Assembly (NCBI RefSeq): GCF_010730955.1
Contig: NZ_AP022577.1
Coordinates: forward strand, 5,952,001 to 6,016,000
Direction of reading: 5' to 3'
DNA length: 64,000 bases
Origin: Mycolicibacterium aubagnense
GTDB taxonomy: Bacteria; Actinomycetota; Actinomycetes; Mycobacteriales; Mycobacteriaceae
In this document: piece by piece, positions 25,193 to 33,229 of the stretch
Numbering within the stretch: the stretch's first letter is position 1
How the letters are laid out: the number at the start of each line of letters is the position of its first letter
The notes under the pieces: model-generated
Told to the model about the DNA's origin: nothing
The model's database searches: none
What the model saw: the letters and a program-made list of their open reading frames with translations, nothing else
Position numbers and translations under genes: made by a program

Positions 25193-25846
25193 CTACGACC
25201 GCGGCGTCGAAACCCTAGCTTCCGGCACGCGGTCGACGGGAAGATCGATGACTGCGTGTCCGTGCACGTAGAACACCTCGGTCCCGCCGTGCAGCGATCG
25301 TTCCGGGTTGTCGTAGGTGTGCCCGTGCATCAGCCACTGCGGCTGATGTCGATCTGTCCAATGCCTGAGCGCTTCGATCCCGACATGAGCCGAGTCTTCG
25401 GCGTCGTTGATCCCAGCTGGAGGGCAGTGCGTTATGACGAGTTCCGCGCCCGGCAGTCGATCGATCGCACGCGTGTACTCGTGCTGCTCGAATAGAACGT
25501 CATCGAGATCTGCCTTGTAGCGCACGCAGCCTTGCGCGGCGAGGATGCGGAGGGGTCGATACCCACGCAGTGACAACGTTCCCTGCCGTGCAGGCAAGCG
25601 CCGGTCTCCCACCAAGTCCACGATGCCGTACTCAGGGAAATAGTCTTGGGTGCAATGGTTTCCGTACACACCAGCCGCCAGCGGTGCACCGGACCGGGCA
25701 ATCGCAGCGGCGTGGACGGTCGAATAATCGCCGAGACTGATCAGCGCATCGGGCTGATGCGCTGCAACTAGCGACCGCAGGTCATACCGGCCGTCGATGT
25801 CCTCGGGCCAGGTGTGAGCTGAGTCTGCGATGACGAGTAGACGCAT
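25193..25846 (-). CDS. Calcineurin-like metallophosphoesterase (217 aa)
   Basis: The start MRLLVIADSAH at 25846 places the first metal motif at the N-terminus. Motifs in order: an Asp in IADSAHTW, SLGDYS, GNHCTQDY, VITHCPPAG, and MHGHTYDN, the standard five blocks of the superfamily. The first block is DSAH rather than the usual DxH, so metal site 1 may be altered. Substrates of stand-alone members range from nucleic acids to cyclic nucleotides. A second, distinct member lies at 47454-48233. The gene is divergent from the FtsK-like gene. Confidence 0.8.
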   Translation of the reverse strand: MRLLVIADSAHTWPEDIDGRYDLRSLVAAHQPDALISLGDYSTVHAAAIARSGAPLAAGVYGNHCTQDYFPEYGIVDLVGDRRLPARQGTLSLRGYRPLRILAAQGCVRYKADLDDVLFEQHEYTRAIDRLPGAELVITHCPPAGINDAEDSAHVGIEALRHWTDRHQPQWLMHGHTYDNPERSLHGGTEVFYVHGHAVIDLPVDRVPEARVSTPRS

Positions 25847-25971
25847 GGTCGGCACCGTAGGAGTTGAAGCGCGGGAGGATGGGTACACGACGCGGCGGAG
25901 CATGGCGGCCGTCCCGCACGAGGCGCGCCCAGCCCCGTAGGGCCGTGGGCATCAGATTTACCGTGCGCGGC

Positions 25972-26961
25972 ATGTCGCATTTCGGCCGCCGTTTCCGCAG
26001 ATCTGCCCGCCCGATGCCTGCTTCGCGGCGGGCTGTGCCGGACCCGCTACCGAGGCTGGCACTGCCTCCGACCCATCAGTCTGTCCAGTCGCTCGACGTG
26101 TTTGACCACGACGGACCACTGGATTCAATCCCGCTCGGCGTAGGCGTGGACGGCGTCGTGAGTTGGAGCCTGGAACGCAGCAACGGGCTCCTGGTGAACG
26201 GCGGAACAGGCGGCGGCACCACCCAATTCATGCGTGCGGTGACCGAGCAGTGCCGCACCCGCGGCTGGCAGGTACTCATCGCCGATGGATTTGGGTTCGA
26301 ATTCATGGGCTTCCGCGGAACGGCCAATGTGTCGTACGTCAGTGACCTGCTGATCGACATGGCGGTCAAGTACCGCGATTACCTGACCACGTTGGAACTT
26401 GCGCACAGCATCATGACCAGCCGCAGGGAAGTCTTGTCCCATCCCGACCAAGCCGAGAGATTCGCGCCGCTGCTGTTGGTCCTCGGCGAGCTCGCAGGCC
26501 CGATGCCGCGTTGGGAGTATGAGCTGGATCAGAAACAAATCCGCCGCATCCACAAGATGATCGAAGACCTGCTGGCCGCCGACCAGAAACTTCGGTGCCA
26601 TGTTCTCATCTCCGTAGGAAGCGGATGGAGACGGCGTGTGCCGAAGTCATGGGCTACGTGGTGCGACACCGTGATTTTTGACTACCGCCCGGAGCGGGCT
26701 TCGGTGGCCCATTACGCCGACCCGTCGTCGGCGTTGGAGGCGGTGAAAGCAGCAGCGACCCACCGGTACCCGCCTAAAGGTCGCGGCGTGATCGTTTCGA
26801 CCCGCGGCTCGACTGTGGGAGCTAGTCAGTTTCAAGCCTTTCTGACGTACAGCCCCGCGGAGAAGGACCTGCAACGTCATTCGTCCGAAGTCGCAGAGGG
26901 GTGGAAAGAGTTCAAACTCGCGGTGTCCGACGCGGCGCCGGCGCTGCATCCCCCGCTGTGA
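25972..26961 (+). CDS. Degenerate FtsK/EccC-like ATPase domain protein (329 aa)
   Basis: The layout matches an FtsK/SpoIIIE or EccC module: PLGVGVDG, then GLLVNGGTGGGTTQFMRAV where Walker A should be. Here the invariant Lys of GxxxxGK[ST] is Thr (GGTGGGTT, residues 77-84). Walker B is LLLVLGELAG, with the Asp lost and the Glu kept. A late CHVLISVGS strand follows. Nucleotide hydrolysis looks doubtful, as in the degenerate sites of some EccC domains. The start is uncertain; ATG 25972 keeps a basic N-terminus and avoids overlap with the divergent gene. Confidence 0.6.
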   Translation: MSHFGRRFRRSARPMPASRRAVPDPLPRLALPPTHQSVQSLDVFDHDGPLDSIPLGVGVDGVVSWSLERSNGLLVNGGTGGGTTQFMRAVTEQCRTRGWQVLIADGFGFEFMGFRGTANVSYVSDLLIDMAVKYRDYLTTLELAHSIMTSRREVLSHPDQAERFAPLLLVLGELAGPMPRWEYELDQKQIRRIHKMIEDLLAADQKLRCHVLISVGSGWRRRVPKSWATWCDTVIFDYRPERASVAHYADPSSALEAVKAAATHRYPPKGRGVIVSTRGSTVGASQFQAFLTYSPAEKDLQRHSSEVAEGWKEFKLAVSDAAPALHPPL

Positions 26962-27032
26962 TGGGGCGCGCACGAGGACTATCCGATGTACGAAAGTCGC
27001 TACGATGGCGCGGAGACATTCAGCAGCAGCGG

Positions 27033-27590
27033 TCAAGCAGCGTCAACAACGGCGCTACCGCCGGTCAGATCGGATTCGGCGTAGTCACATTGGTTGAGCT
27101 GGATATACGTTCCGTCTAGACCGGAGTGCCGCAACGCCCGAGCATCGCGTTCGCCATAGGCGATCAGGCATGAGGGAGCTCCGGCATTGGCCTTGGCCCG
27201 TGTCCCGTCGGCATAGTGGAAATGGATACGGCCGTGCAGGAACATCACGGCGGTCGCTCGTTTCCACACCGCTTCAACGAACCATGCGGTCTCGGTGCGC
27301 GCGAAAATCAGTGCTGTGCCGGCTCCATGATCCGCGAGCTTGTGCAACCATTTCACGGCCTCGCGGGAATACGGCGGATTCAGCCACACCCGCCCAAACC
27401 ACGGTGACTCAAGGCCGTCAGTGGGTAGGGTGTAGTGCGTTCTGGCGGTCGGCCACGGCTTGGGATCCGGTGCCGCACAAGGGTCTAGGTCGAATTGCCC
27501 CAATTTCGCCAACAGATCGGGAGGCGTCAGCCACGTATCCGTCAACATCGATGCCGATTGGTGGCCGCCCATCGCCAGGCCTCTGCTCAT
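27033..27590 (-). CDS. Phage-type DNA N6-adenine methyltransferase (185 aa)
   Basis: TWLTPPDLLAKLGQFDLDP near residue 16, then ARTHYTLPTDGL, and the catalytic WLNPPYSREAVKWL near 66, the DPPY-class motif (NPPY) of the Dam-like family found in phages and plasmids. The rest is a short Rossmann-type domain with TALIFARTETAWF and AVMFLHGRIHF. It would methylate adenine without a visible partner restriction enzyme. ATG 27590 has GGAGGA nearby. Possible uses are protection from host restriction or marking of replicon DNA. Confidence 0.82.
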   Translation of the reverse strand: MSRGLAMGGHQSASMLTDTWLTPPDLLAKLGQFDLDPCAAPDPKPWPTARTHYTLPTDGLESPWFGRVWLNPPYSREAVKWLHKLADHGAGTALIFARTETAWFVEAVWKRATAVMFLHGRIHFHYADGTRAKANAGAPSCLIAYGERDARALRHSGLDGTYIQLNQCDYAESDLTGGSAVVDAA

Positions 27591-27612
27591 CAGGTTCCTC
27601 CTGCTCGTACAG

Positions 27613-28161
27613 TCAGCGCTCGGTCTTGATGCCGAATGCGACCGGGGCAGGGGATGGCTCGTAGTCGCCACCCTCACGCCAGTCGCGGCAGTAGGGGCAC
27701 CACGGCCGTAGCTTGCGGTGTATCGAACGGGCGTAGACGAGCGGAACTATCCACACGAGACCAGGGATCTGGAGCAGCTCGGGCGCTGCGTTCGGATACA
27801 GCGCGCGCACGATCGCCGGAACGCCCGCACAGAAGAACAGCAGCGTTGCGAATCCCACCCACGTAGACCCGAAATGGGATAACCGCAGAAGCAACTTCTG
27901 ACGTCGCGCACGGTCCGGCGCATCGACAGGCATGTCCCGCACACATGGAATGCACAGCGCGGTGCTGCACTGATGAACGATCGACGCGAATACGCACACG
28001 CCCCAGATTGCGACGATGGTCGTGCTGATCGCTGTCGGCACGAGGATGCGCTCGCACACAGTGGCGAGCACCGCTGCGGCAAACGTGCGCATCTCCCAAT
28101 GCGCCAGTGTGGCAATCAATCTGGACGAGCGCGGCTGGTCTCCGTGCACCGCGGAGGTCAT
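27613..28161 (-). CDS. Multi-pass membrane protein with C-terminal Cys pair (182 aa)
   Basis: About four hydrophobic segments: FAAAVLATVCERILV, ISTTIVAIWGVCVFASIV, VGFATLLFFCAGVPAIV and LQIPGLVWIVPLVYA. A cytoplasmic-looking basic loop (DRARRQKLLLRL) lies between them, and the tail carries WCPYCRDW, a thioredoxin-like CxxC or a metal site. It is close upstream of the methyltransferase gene on the same strand. No family recognised. Confidence 0.6.
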   Translation of the reverse strand: MTSAVHGDQPRSSRLIATLAHWEMRTFAAAVLATVCERILVPTAISTTIVAIWGVCVFASIVHQCSTALCIPCVRDMPVDAPDRARRQKLLLRLSHFGSTWVGFATLLFFCAGVPAIVRALYPNAAPELLQIPGLVWIVPLVYARSIHRKLRPWCPYCRDWREGGDYEPSPAPVAFGIKTER

Positions 28162-28356
28162 TGGCGGGCTCTCTCAATTCGGGAAGCTGACCGGGTCATC
28201 TCACGATGATTACCCGATCCGGCCCAACCGCTGCCGCGTCCTGCACGACACGCGGAGATTGACCGAGTTTCGGGGCGTTGGACCTATTCGGCCAAGCACG
28301 TATCGACCAGCGGGGCTTCGGCCACGCGTGACACGAGCACTCACAGCCGCGGCGAG

Positions 28357-28848
28357 TTACGGCATTCCCCGCCGGTATGACGCTTGGACTCTTACTAGCT
28401 GGTCTCGTGCTTGTCCGACGAGCTCGAGCTGCATCGCCGGCGAGATTCCGCCCGAACGGGCCACCGCTAGGACTTTCTCGGGCATGTCGCACAACTCTGC
28501 GAGGGCTTGGTCAACCTCGGGGTTGTCCACCTCTTTGGCCAACTCCGCGACGAGGGGGATGGCGGTGCCCAAAAAGTCGAGGACAAGGTCGGTGCCTGGC
28601 GGCAGAATCTGGTCCCGCAGGGCCACCCATTCGGCATTGTCGAACGCTTCAGGTACCGCAGCGCACCGGTACACAACCTGTGACAGCGTGTTTCGCATCG
28701 TCGCAGACAGCGATCCGGTTGACGTGTCCAGGACTGCTCGCACCAGCGCAACAACTTCGTCTATCGATATCGCCGCGTAGCCGAATGGGATCGCCGGCCG
28801 ACGTCGTTGAATCCGCCGGCGTGGCGTCTCGCCGCTGTTGTCGCTCAT
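28357..28848 (-). CDS. Hypothetical helical protein (163 aa)
   Basis: ATG 28848 is preceded by GGGGGA. After an Arg-rich N-terminus (RRRIQRRRP) the protein is all-helical: AISIDEVVALVRAVLDTS, VDQALAELCDMPEKVLAVA, AMQLELVGQARDQLVRV. No signal peptide, no known motif. It stands alone on the minus strand with gaps on both sides. Confidence 0.5.
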   Translation of the reverse strand: MSDNSGETPRRRIQRRRPAIPFGYAAISIDEVVALVRAVLDTSTGSLSATMRNTLSQVVYRCAAVPEAFDNAEWVALRDQILPPGTDLVLDFLGTAIPLVAELAKEVDNPEVDQALAELCDMPEKVLAVARSGGISPAMQLELVGQARDQLVRVQASYRRGMP

Positions 28849-29011
28849 AGTGAGTCCCCCCTGGATCTATTGGGTGGTTCGTTCAAGCACTGGCTGCGGC
28901 AGTGTGCGTTGCTGCGTTCCTACGGCTCAATGCGGCGGCGACTTAACGACTAGACAGACGCCGCAGCGGCAGGCCCGAACACTACTCGCCGGGGTTCTGT
29001 TGGTTGACACG

Positions 29012-29356
29012 CTAGGGTGATTGCTTGTGCGTTGGCGATACCAGTCTGGCTGGGCACCACTGATGAATAGTCAGGTGGCCCTTACCGTTTCCAGTCGGAA
29101 TTTCGCACGTCACTAGCGCGAGCCACGATCCGCGTGTCGTCTGTGCCCACGCGTGTAACGAGCCGGGCAAGGCGTCGTTGAAGCACGCCAAACCCTCCAT
29201 CTTGACCCTTAAGGAGACCCGGTCGAGCCGGAAGCAGTCATCCCGGCTGCCCAGAAGCTGGTTCACGTCCACCAGTACGGGCTGTGGAGGATCGATGGTG
29301 CGCCGTGTCGGCGGGATCATCTCTACCGGCCAATGCGCAAACATCGGTTCGAACAT
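29012..29356 (-). CDS. Hypothetical protein (114 aa)
   Basis: The predicted product is alpha/beta: PVLVDVNQLLGSRDDCFRL, VSLRVKMEGLACF, SWLALVTCEIPTG, GHLTIHQWCPARLV. This reads like a real beta-rich fold with three Cys. The start codon lacks a strong ribosome site and might be internal (the second Met). No family recognised. It is divergent from the toxin cassette. Confidence 0.45.
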   Translation of the reverse strand: MFEPMFAHWPVEMIPPTRRTIDPPQPVLVDVNQLLGSRDDCFRLDRVSLRVKMEGLACFNDALPGSLHAWAQTTRGSWLALVTCEIPTGNGKGHLTIHQWCPARLVSPTHKQSP

Positions 29357-29579
29357 GCTTTCGAGTATGCATCCGCCCGGGCATGCTTCGCCAGACGGGC
29401 ATTAGGAATTTCGAACTTGGCGGGATGCACTCGGGGCCGGACGAAATAGGGGAAGCTCTCCGCTACGGGCCTGTACGCGATGCACTGACCATCTCCACGG
29501 GCTGAACATCACCACACCCAGTCAGCGCTGTCACGTCCCCCGCACTGCCCTTATCCTTGGATCCAGGGGAGGGGGATCC

Positions 29580-29867
29580 ATGTCTGATGTGGTCCGCGTC
29601 GACGCCGAGGGCCTGGCGTCGCATGCCGCCGTCTGTGACAGCGTTGCCGACGCTCTGTCTGGCAGGGTCGCGCCGACGGCTACCGGCCACATCACGCAGG
29701 CCAGCACATCTGCGGTGACCACCGGCCACGGGATCATCGACGCTGTCACTGGACATCTCGCGGCGCGGGCCACCTCTTTCGGCTACAAGCTGCGCGTCGC
29801 GTCGGGGGTGTACGTGGACACCGACGAAGCTGGTGCGGGCACCATCGCCGCAATCGTCGAGGTCTGA
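29580..29867 (+). CDS. EspC-like ESX target protein, probable toxin partner (95 aa)
   Basis: Starts with ATG 29580 after a GGGGAGGGGG-type site. The N-terminus (VVRVDAEGLASHAAVCDSVADAL) is the usual beginning of the EspC/DUF2580 helical family. The C-terminus has YVDTDEAG, a perfect YxxxD ESX export signal. Its stop is 5 bp before the toxin start, so it is likely the co-secreted partner or targeting factor of the toxin. Confidence 0.7.
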   Translation: MSDVVRVDAEGLASHAAVCDSVADALSGRVAPTATGHITQASTSAVTTGHGIIDAVTGHLAARATSFGYKLRVASGVYVDTDEAGAGTIAAIVEV

Positions 29868-29872
29868 AACGC

Positions 29873-32011
29873 GTGGCCGGCGGATCCCTGACCCGCGCCG
29901 ACATCGAGGCATGGTCCACCGAGCACCTCGAGGCCGCGGCAACGCACTGGTCCACCACAGCCCAGGCCTGGGAGGACCACTTCACCACCATCCACACGGG
30001 CATGTCGCGGCCCGGCGGAACGACGTGGGAAGGTGCCGGCGCCGACGGCGCGGTAGAAGCCAGCTGGGTTGACCTGGTCAAAGTGCGCGGCGCCGCCGAT
30101 GCACTGCACAGCGCTAGCGGGCACGCCACCAACGGTTCCGGTGACATCGCCTGGGCGAAGCGGCAGGCCTTGGATGCGATCGCCGAAGCGGAGGAGGACG
30201 GCTTCGCGGTCGGGCAGGACCTGTCGGTGAAGGACAAGACCGCGGGCTCCCTGCTGCGCGACTCCGCGAGCAGACAGCAGCGGGCCCAGGAGCATGCGCA
30301 CGCGATCGCAGCTGCGGTGCAGCAGCTGGTTGGGATCGATAAGCAGACAGCCGACCGGATTCACGGCGCGCTGGCGCCGCTCGGCCAGTCGCTGTTCCCC
30401 GAAGATGGCGGGAAGCACGACACCGCGGTGAGACCGGTGGACTATCACCCCGGCGAGAAGCCAGGTGACAAGCACGACGGGAAGCCGGGCGAGAAGCCGC
30501 CCGGACCGAAGGACCCGCTGGCGGACCTGATCTTGCCACCCGACCCCGCGGCGAAGAAGCCCGGCGAGAAGCCGCCCCCCTCGCCGGAATCGTTGGCGTC
30601 GCTGATGCTGCCGCCCGACCCGGCGAATCAAACGGGGAAGCCGCCGGTGGATCCGCTGGGCGCTCTCACCGCGCCGCCGGGTACTTCACCGGGCCAGGCA
30701 GCGGCGGCGACGCCGAAGTTCGACCCGAACACTCCGGAGGGTCGGGCAGGTCTGGCCTTGGCGCGCCAAGTCCTGTCGACCGATCCCAGGGTGCCGCCCG
30801 CCGAGGTAGATCAGCGCCTGGCCGCGATGACCGCGAACGCGGAGAAGCCGCTGCCACCGCCACCTGTGCACGACCCCGGCCCGAAGTCATCCTTGCCCGG
30901 CTGGGGCGAACGCCTCGGCGATAAGTTCAACGACTTCACCAACAACATGCACGAAGGGTTCTACGCCCGCGGCCGCGAAACGCTCGACGGGATCGAGAAC
31001 CTCACCGGCACCGGAGGACCCGGGCACCCCGGCGTCGCCGACTCCTGGAAGCAGCTCGCGCAGGGCACCGTCGACGACATTCGCAACGACCCGCTGCGCT
31101 GGCACGCCGCTCAGCACGAGGGCCACGAGATGGTCGACAACCCCGGCCGCTACGCCGGCAAGATGCTGTTCGACGGCACCACCGCAGCTGCCACGGCACC
31201 CTTGGGCGGTGAAGGCCTACTCGCGCGAGGCGCGCTTGAAGGAACCGTCGAGCGCGGTGTCCAGCAGGAGGTAACCCACGGTGTCGTGGGCCACGATCCC
31301 GCGCCCACAACCCCGCACGCACCCGCCGACGTGCCGACAGCCGGTGACCACGGGCTGATCGGGCACGGCAGTGACGCCGCTCCGCCGCCAGTGGAGCACC
31401 ACAGCCCGCTCGAGGACATGCTGCTCGGCGGGCACCATGACGCAAACCCGGTTGACGTTCCGCCGACACACACCCCGCCGGCACCCGACGCCTTCGACCC
31501 CGGGCAGGGATCGCACTACAACTCCGGCGATCCGCACCACCCGGGTAACTGGCCGCCGCATACTCCCGAGTCGACGTGGCAGAAGGGCGACACCGAACCC
31601 GGTTGGCGGCACGTCAATCGGGGCCCCGACAAGCCGTGGATGGACTTCCAGGGGCAGGTCGGCGGAGTTGAACGCACCCCGGACGGTCACATCCCGGAGT
31701 ACGTCCGGATAGACCCCACCACCGGGAAGCCGGTCGATTACGACGGGCAGCTTTTCCGTGGGCCGCAGGAGGTTTACCTCGAGGCGAAAGACGGGCATCG
31801 AGGTTTGGCCTTCGCACCAGACAGCACTTACTGGGAAGGCCGGGCTGACAAGACGCTGGAGCAGGTCGAACGCCAACTCCGCGCGCTCCCCCCCGATGCG
31901 ATTCTGGAATGGCACGTCTCCGACCCGTACGGCGCCGCGGCGATACGAAAGCTGTTCGAGGCCAACGGCATCTACGACGTCCCAGTCATCTACACCCCGA
32001 GGGTGCCGTGA
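29873..32011 (+). CDS. ESX-type polymorphic toxin with C-terminal Tox-REase-5-like nuclease domain (712 aa)
   Basis: Residues 1-170 are helical with Trp residues (IEAWSTEHLEAAATHW), typical of WXG-like delivery regions. Residues 180-310 are repeats of Pro, Lys and Gly (GEKPPGPKDPLADLILPPDP). A long middle region follows, then a His/Pro-rich linker near 470-570. The last 110 residues hold VDYDGQLF, EVYLEAKDGHRGLAF, LEQVERQLRALP, ILEWHVSDPYG and a final VPVIYTP. These are the order and residues of the Tox-REase-5 family (restriction-endonuclease fold, acidic D...ExK core). It probably cleaves DNA of competing or non-immune cells. The next gene is its likely immunity protein. Confidence 0.75.
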   Translation: MAGGSLTRADIEAWSTEHLEAAATHWSTTAQAWEDHFTTIHTGMSRPGGTTWEGAGADGAVEASWVDLVKVRGAADALHSASGHATNGSGDIAWAKRQALDAIAEAEEDGFAVGQDLSVKDKTAGSLLRDSASRQQRAQEHAHAIAAAVQQLVGIDKQTADRIHGALAPLGQSLFPEDGGKHDTAVRPVDYHPGEKPGDKHDGKPGEKPPGPKDPLADLILPPDPAAKKPGEKPPPSPESLASLMLPPDPANQTGKPPVDPLGALTAPPGTSPGQAAAATPKFDPNTPEGRAGLALARQVLSTDPRVPPAEVDQRLAAMTANAEKPLPPPPVHDPGPKSSLPGWGERLGDKFNDFTNNMHEGFYARGRETLDGIENLTGTGGPGHPGVADSWKQLAQGTVDDIRNDPLRWHAAQHEGHEMVDNPGRYAGKMLFDGTTAAATAPLGGEGLLARGALEGTVERGVQQEVTHGVVGHDPAPTTPHAPADVPTAGDHGLIGHGSDAAPPPVEHHSPLEDMLLGGHHDANPVDVPPTHTPPAPDAFDPGQGSHYNSGDPHHPGNWPPHTPESTWQKGDTEPGWRHVNRGPDKPWMDFQGQVGGVERTPDGHIPEYVRIDPTTGKPVDYDGQLFRGPQEVYLEAKDGHRGLAFAPDSTYWEGRADKTLEQVERQLRALPPDAILEWHVSDPYGAAAIRKLFEANGIYDVPVIYTPRVP

Positions 32012-32030
32012 GCGATAGGATTAGCAGATC

Positions 32031-32735
32031 ATGAGTACCGCAGTCACCGCGCCGGTATGGGGGAGCCGCGACGCGATCCTGCGCTCTGTGTGGGTCGCGA
32101 CCGGAGAGTCCCCCGAATGGATCGCGCAGCGCACCGACGAGTTGCTGCGGCAGCTGCAGTCGGCCTTCGACGTGCCGTACTGGCGGACGTCGAAGGATCA
32201 GCGGTGGGAGGGTTCTCCCGCGGCCCTGGCCGAGATCGTGCGCGAGTTCGTCGGCACCGGCATCGACGGTGACCCGGAGCCCGAGAACGGCTACGTGTTC
32301 ACTGTCTCGGGGGCGGGCCCGCGAGTTGCACCGCGCGTCCGGGTGTCTGCCGGCTCCGTCTCCACGGGGGGTCGACTCCCAAGCCACCACTTGACGGTCG
32401 AGCTTCGCGAGATGTACGTCGGTGCGATCACCGCGGAGGACGGCGACATCGTGTGTGCCGCGGTGGCCCGGACCTGGGGGCCTGCCATGTTCGCATTGGC
32501 TGACGACCCGACTCGGGGCACCGCTCGTCGCGGCAACTGGAAGATCGGCATCGGGTACCGCACCTGGATCAGCTCCGAGGTCGGCACGGTCAGCCGCGTC
32601 GCGGAGGGGCTCACCGCAACGGAATTGGCTGGGGGGACGTTGATCTCGGCGCCGGATGACTGGCCCGCAGAGCGGGTGGTCGCCGCGATGATGGAGACGC
32701 TCGCCGCGAACGGTCTCGACGAAGTGCCGCACTGA
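32031..32735 (+). CDS. Probable immunity protein (Imm52-like) to the upstream toxin (234 aa)
   Basis: It directly follows the toxin with 19 bp spacing, as immunity genes do. It is soluble alpha/beta: WGSRDAILRSVWVATGES, HHLTVELREMYVGAITAEDGD, GNWKIGIGYRTWIS, GGTLISAPDDWPAERVVAAM. Imm52 proteins are known partners of Tox-REase-5 toxins, and size and conserved aromatic positions fit that family. The assignment is from context plus recalled pattern. It should bind and block the nuclease in the cytoplasm. Confidence 0.65.
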   Translation: MSTAVTAPVWGSRDAILRSVWVATGESPEWIAQRTDELLRQLQSAFDVPYWRTSKDQRWEGSPAALAEIVREFVGTGIDGDPEPENGYVFTVSGAGPRVAPRVRVSAGSVSTGGRLPSHHLTVELREMYVGAITAEDGDIVCAAVARTWGPAMFALADDPTRGTARRGNWKIGIGYRTWISSEVGTVSRVAEGLTATELAGGTLISAPDDWPAERVVAAMMETLAANGLDEVPH

Positions 32736-32754
32736 GCGGCTCCGGAGGGGCACG

Positions 32755-32883
32755 ATGGCCTACATGGCCGGTCAGCTGGTCTTCTTGTTGATCGCCGCGG
32801 TGCTGATCGGTGGCGCGGTCTGGGCGGTATTGGCGATGCGCAAGCCGCGACCACCGCTCGAGGACAACGACGACGAGTGGTGA
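32755..32883 (+). CDS. Single-TM microprotein after the immunity gene (42 aa)
   Basis: ATG 32755 has an excellent GGAGGGG site. The product is one membrane helix (LVFLLIAAVLIGGAVWAVLA), then a basic turn (MRKPRP) and an acidic tail (EDNDDEW), which predicts an N-out/C-in topology. It lies 19 bp after the immunity gene and overlaps the next GTG, so it belongs to the toxin operon. A role in toxin entry or immunity is conceivable but not shown. Confidence 0.6.
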   Translation: MAYMAGQLVFLLIAAVLIGGAVWAVLAMRKPRPPLEDNDDEW

Positions 32884-33130
32884 CGCGGTACTCGAACACG
32901 CAGATGGCCGAACTGAACGCCGCAATCCAACCCCGCCTGTCGGTGGTGTACGACCGGTCCGCGGCGCTGTCCAGCAAGCGTGGGTGGCAGATCGTGGACC
33001 GGGCGATGAAGAAGGGCACCGTCGGCGGCGACGTCGGCACACGGAGCCGACGTGGCGGGTGGCCGGGATCGCCGCGGACGCGGTGATCATGCTGGCGAAC
33101 ATCCTGCGCCGGGTGGACCAGGACTGCTGA
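32880..33130 (+). pseudogene. Frame-broken small gene in the toxin operon
   Basis: The GTG at 32880 overlaps the previous stop. Frame one reads AELNAAIQPRLSVVYDRSAA, KRGWQIVDRAMKKGTVGG, then near 33035 continues sensibly only in another frame (EPTWRVAGIAADAVIMLANI) to a stop at 33130. Rejoined, it would be an about 83-residue protein. A single indel in this isolate, a sequencing error or programmed frameshifting could each explain it. Function unknown. Confidence 0.45.
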
Positions 33131-33229
33131 GCCGGCAGTCACGGTTGAATTCCATCGGCGGGGTCGACGCGCTCCGGCGTGCCCATTGCGGCACACTGGC
33201 AGCGTGTGCGGAAGGAGGTTGCGGGCACC

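Noticed and set aside
29429..29505. Tiny plus-strand frame (MHSGPDEIGEALRYGPVRDA)
   Set aside because: Reads protein-like, but only 26 codons with no good ribosome site; not enough support to call.
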